Source: Actinomycetes bacterium (GTDB lineage: Bacteria; Actinomycetota; Acidimicrobiia; Acidimicrobiales; Palsa-688). Taken from it: a stretch of DNA of 6,024 nt. Positions 3,917 through 6,024 of this stretch are shown piece after piece (position 1 is the first letter of the stretch; every line of letters starts with the position of its first letter). Position numbers and translations under genes: made by a program. The notes beneath the pieces were generated by a model. It made no database searches. It was given only the letters and a program-made list of their open reading frames with translations, and had not been told where the DNA came from. The DNA is taken from positions 1 to 6,024 of the forward strand of contig JAKAXG010000298.1 of NCBI GenBank assembly GCA_021827225.1. The letters run 5' to 3'.

Positions 3917-5809
3917 ATGGCAGACACTGCGGCAAAAGATCGACCGGTCCAGGATCTGGACCGGGCGGTGATCCGCTTCGCCGGCGACTCGGGTGACGGT
4001 ATGCAGCTCACCGGGGACCGGTTCACCACCTCGTCGGCGTTGTTCGGCAATGACCTGTCGACCCTGCCGGACTTCCCGGCGGAGATCCGGGCTCCGGCCG
4101 GGACCCTGGCCGGGGTTTCGGCGTTCCAGGTCCACATCTCCGACCACGACATCCTCACCCCGGGCGACCACCCGAACGTGCTGGTGGCCATGAACCCGGC
4201 CGCCCTCAAGGCGAACATCGGGGACCTGACCCCCGCCGGGACCATCATCGTCAACAGCGACAGCTTCGACGAGCGGTCGCTGCACAAGGCCGGTTACGGC
4301 GCCAACCCTCTCGAGGACGACAGCCTGAGGGAGTACACCGTCTACCAGGTGCCGATGACGTCCCTGACCCTGGAGGCGGTGAAGCCGTCGGGCACCAAAC
4401 CCCGCGACGCGGAGCGGTCGAAGAACTTCTTCGCCCTGGGACTGATCTCCTGGCTGTACGGTCGGCCGCAGGATCCGACCCTGAAGTGGATCGAGGGCCG
4501 TTTCGGAAAGACGCCGATGGTGGCCGAGGCCAACACCCTGGCGTTCAAGGCCGGGTGGAACTTCGGGGAGACGGCGGAGCTTTTCCCCTCCACCTACCAG
4601 GTCAAGCCGGCGGCGCTGCGCACCGGCACCTACACCAACATCTCCGGCAACACCGCCCTGGCCTGGGGGCTGATCGCGGCGGGCCAGCTGGCCAAGCTGC
4701 CGCTGTTCCTCGGCAGCTACCCGATCACCCCGGCCTCGGACATCCTCCACGAGCTGTCCAAGCACAAGAACTTCGGGGTGCGCACCGTCCAGGCCGAGGA
4801 CGAGATCGCCGGTATCGGCTCGGCCATCGGGGCGGCCTACGCCGGTTCCCTCGGCATCACCACCACCAGCGGCCCGGGCATCGACCTGAAGACCGAGGCC
4901 ATCGGCCTGGCCGTCAACCTGGAACTGCCGCTTCTGATCATCGACATCCAGCGGGGCGGTCCCTCCACCGGGCTGCCGACCAAGACGGAGCAGGCGGACC
5001 TGCTCCAGGCCATGTACGGCCGTCACGGCGAGGCGCCGGTGCCCATCGTCGCCCCCTCCACCCCCGGTGACTGCTTCTACGCCGCCATCGAGGCGGCCCG
5101 GATCGCCCTCAAGTACCGCACCCCGGTGTTCCTGCTCTCCGACGGATACCTGGCCAACGGGGCGGAACCGTGGCCGGTGCCGAACGTGGACGATCTGCCC
5201 GACATCAGCGTGAGCTTCGCCACCGCCCCGAACCACACCGACGCCGAGGGCAACGAGCACTTCTGGCCGTACCTGCGAGACCCCGAAACCCTGGCCCGGC
5301 CGTGGGCCATCCCCGGCACCCCCGGCCTCACCCACCGGATCGGCGGGTTGGAGAAGGCCGACGGGTCCGGTTCGGTGTCCTACGACCCGGACAACCACGA
5401 CCGCATGAGCCGCCTGCGGGTCGCCAAGGTCGCCGGTATCGCCGCCGACATCCCCCCGGTCGAGGTCGACGATCCCGACGGGCGGGCCGAGGTGCTGGTC
5501 CTCGGGTGGGGCTCCACCTACGGGGCCATCGCCGCGGGGGTGCGGCGGGTGCGGGCCGCCGGCCACCCCGTCGCCCATCTCCACCTGCGCCACCTGAATC
5601 CCTTCCCGGCCAACCTGGGCGACGTGCTGCGCTCCTACCGGCGGATCCTGGTCCCGGAGATGAACCTGGGGCAGCTGGTGAAGCTGGTGCGCTCCGATTT
5701 CCTCGTCGACGCCCGGCCGCTGTCGAAGATGCGGGGGAAGCCGTTCCAGGCGGAGGAGATCGAGTCCGCCATCCTCGAGATGCTGCCGGCCGACCCGGCC
5801 AGCAACTGA
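3917..5809 (+). CDS. korA: 2-oxoglutarate:ferredoxin oxidoreductase alpha subunit (fused gamma-alpha)
   Basis: With KorB it interconverts 2-oxoglutarate plus CoA and succinyl-CoA plus CO2, passing electrons to ferredoxin. The 630-residue chain carries three domains in order. The gamma domain (about 16-195) starts with IRFAGDSGDGM (19-29). The pyrimidine-binding alpha domain (about 235-420) contains YPITPASD (268-275), the EDEIAGIGSAIGAAYAG segment, TTSGPGI (316-322) and QRGGPSTGLPTK (345-356). The C-terminal domain II (about 520-620) contains VLVLGWGSTYG (526-536), HLNPFP and EMNLGQL. The layout matches mycobacterial KorA (Rv2455c), in which gamma and alpha are fused, and lacks the delta ferredoxin domain of four-subunit enzymes. 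The exact 2-oxoacid is inferred from family resemblance; another 2-oxoacid cannot be strictly excluded. korB starts 16 nt downstream. In mycobacteria the KorAB pair works beside or instead of the 2-oxoglutarate dehydrogenase and tolerates oxygen. All expected motifs are intact. Confidence 0.94.
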   Translation: MADTAAKDRPVQDLDRAVIRFAGDSGDGMQLTGDRFTTSSALFGNDLSTLPDFPAEIRAPAGTLAGVSAFQVHISDHDILTPGDHPNVLVAMNPAALKANIGDLTPAGTIIVNSDSFDERSLHKAGYGANPLEDDSLREYTVYQVPMTSLTLEAVKPSGTKPRDAERSKNFFALGLISWLYGRPQDPTLKWIEGRFGKTPMVAEANTLAFKAGWNFGETAELFPSTYQVKPAALRTGTYTNISGNTALAWGLIAAGQLAKLPLFLGSYPITPASDILHELSKHKNFGVRTVQAEDEIAGIGSAIGAAYAGSLGITTTSGPGIDLKTEAIGLAVNLELPLLIIDIQRGGPSTGLPTKTEQADLLQAMYGRHGEAPVPIVAPSTPGDCFYAAIEAARIALKYRTPVFLLSDGYLANGAEPWPVPNVDDLPDISVSFATAPNHTDAEGNEHFWPYLRDPETLARPWAIPGTPGLTHRIGGLEKADGSGSVSYDPDNHDRMSRLRVAKVAGIAADIPPVEVDDPDGRAEVLVLGWGSTYGAIAAGVRRVRAAGHPVAHLHLRHLNPFPANLGDVLRSYRRILVPEMNLGQLVKLVRSDFLVDARPLSKMRGKPFQAEEIESAILEMLPADPASN

Positions 5810-5825
5810 AAGCGAGCGTCAAGCC

Positions 5826-6016
5826 ATGACTGATGTAGCCGTTCCGGTCACCACCAAGAAGGACTGGACCAGCGACCAGGAGATCCGGTGGTGCCCGGGC
5901 TGCGGGGACTACTCGATCCTGACCGCGGTGCAGATGCTCATGCCGGAGCTGGGCGCCCGCCGGGAGGACACCGTGTTCGTCTCCGGCATCGGGTGCTCCT
6001 CCCGGTTCCCCTACTA
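5826..6016 (+). CDS. korB: 2-oxoglutarate:ferredoxin oxidoreductase beta subunit, 5' part only
   Basis: The first 63 codons of the thiamine-diphosphate-binding beta subunit are present. Visible motifs are SDQEIRWCPGCGDYSIL (16-32), whose Cys23 and Cys26 are expected [4Fe-4S] ligands, and SGIGCSSRFPY (53-63), with Cys57 in the cluster/cofactor region. Family members are several hundred residues long and continue with a second tyrosine and the thiamine-binding GDGD motif, so most of the gene lies outside. The apparent TAA at 6015-6017 is probably not real: the first two bases (TA) suit the expected second Tyr codon, and the last A opens an eight-base match to the Illumina adapter. I therefore end the gene at 6016 as incomplete rather than as a pseudogene. 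The start ATG follows korA by 16 nt; only a weak purine-rich ribosome site (AAAGCGAGCG) is seen, so translation may depend on coupling to korA. Confidence 0.88.
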
Positions 6017-6024
6017 AGATCGGA
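6017..6024 (+). other. Probable Illumina TruSeq adapter remnant at the contig end
   Basis: The last eight bases, AGATCGGA, equal the first eight of the common TruSeq read-through adapter (AGATCGGAAGAGC). They start exactly where the korB protein stops matching its family, and they turn an expected Tyr codon into TAA. The native sequence most likely ends at 6016. Confidence 0.7.

Noticed and set aside
3884..5593. Open frame of 569 codons on the minus strand, antisense to korA
   Set aside because: The frame is an effect of high-GC codon use. The product is a Gly/Val/Arg/Asp-rich string without recognisable motifs, while the plus strand encodes a complete, clearly conserved KorA.
6015..6017. 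korB as a real short gene or pseudogene ended by TAA
   Set aside because: The stop depends on the first base of an adapter match at the very end of the window, and the protein is intact and conserved right up to it.

Overview
The window is 6024 bp of very GC-rich DNA with high-GC actinobacterial gene content: a CFP32/Rv0577-like double VOC protein, an actinobacterial-style SSB-like OB-fold protein, a DhnA-type class I aldolase and a fused gamma-alpha KorA. An actinobacterium is well supported. A class such as Acidimicrobiia is only my guess from protein style. The sequence appears to be a whole short contig rather than an internal slice: it begins inside one gene and ends inside korB, and its last eight bases match the start of the Illumina TruSeq adapter.

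Left part (1-1061): the 3' end of a TPR-repeat protein on the plus strand converges on a secreted, probably lipid-anchored protein on the minus strand (264-1061). A GC-rich hairpin lies between their stop codons. The lipoprotein is divergent from the next gene across a 158-bp intergenic region (1062-1219).

Middle (1220-2736): a two-domain VOC/glyoxalase-fold protein (1220-1969) ends at a strong terminator-like hairpin. It is followed by almost 300 bp without a gene, packed with GC-rich inverted repeats. Then comes a small SSB-like protein (start 2266 preferred, stop 2634). A 102-bp spacer with a perfect 10-bp inverted repeat leads to the next gene.

Right part (2737-6024): three central-carbon genes lie on the plus strand. 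fbaB is a class I fructose-bisphosphate aldolase. korA and the start of korB encode 2-oxoglutarate (2-oxoacid):ferredoxin oxidoreductase, which joins the oxidative or reductive TCA segment to the ferredoxin pool. A good -10 hexamer, a small perfect inverted repeat and a clear Shine-Dalgarno precede korA, so korAB is probably its own transcription unit, with korB 16 nt behind korA.

No phage, transposon, CRISPR, tRNA, rRNA or defence gene is visible. The content is ordinary housekeeping metabolism. The points worth a second look are the apparent adapter read-through that makes a false stop in korB, the structured leader upstream of the SSB-like gene, the long hairpin ahead of fbaB and the inverted repeat at the korA promoter.
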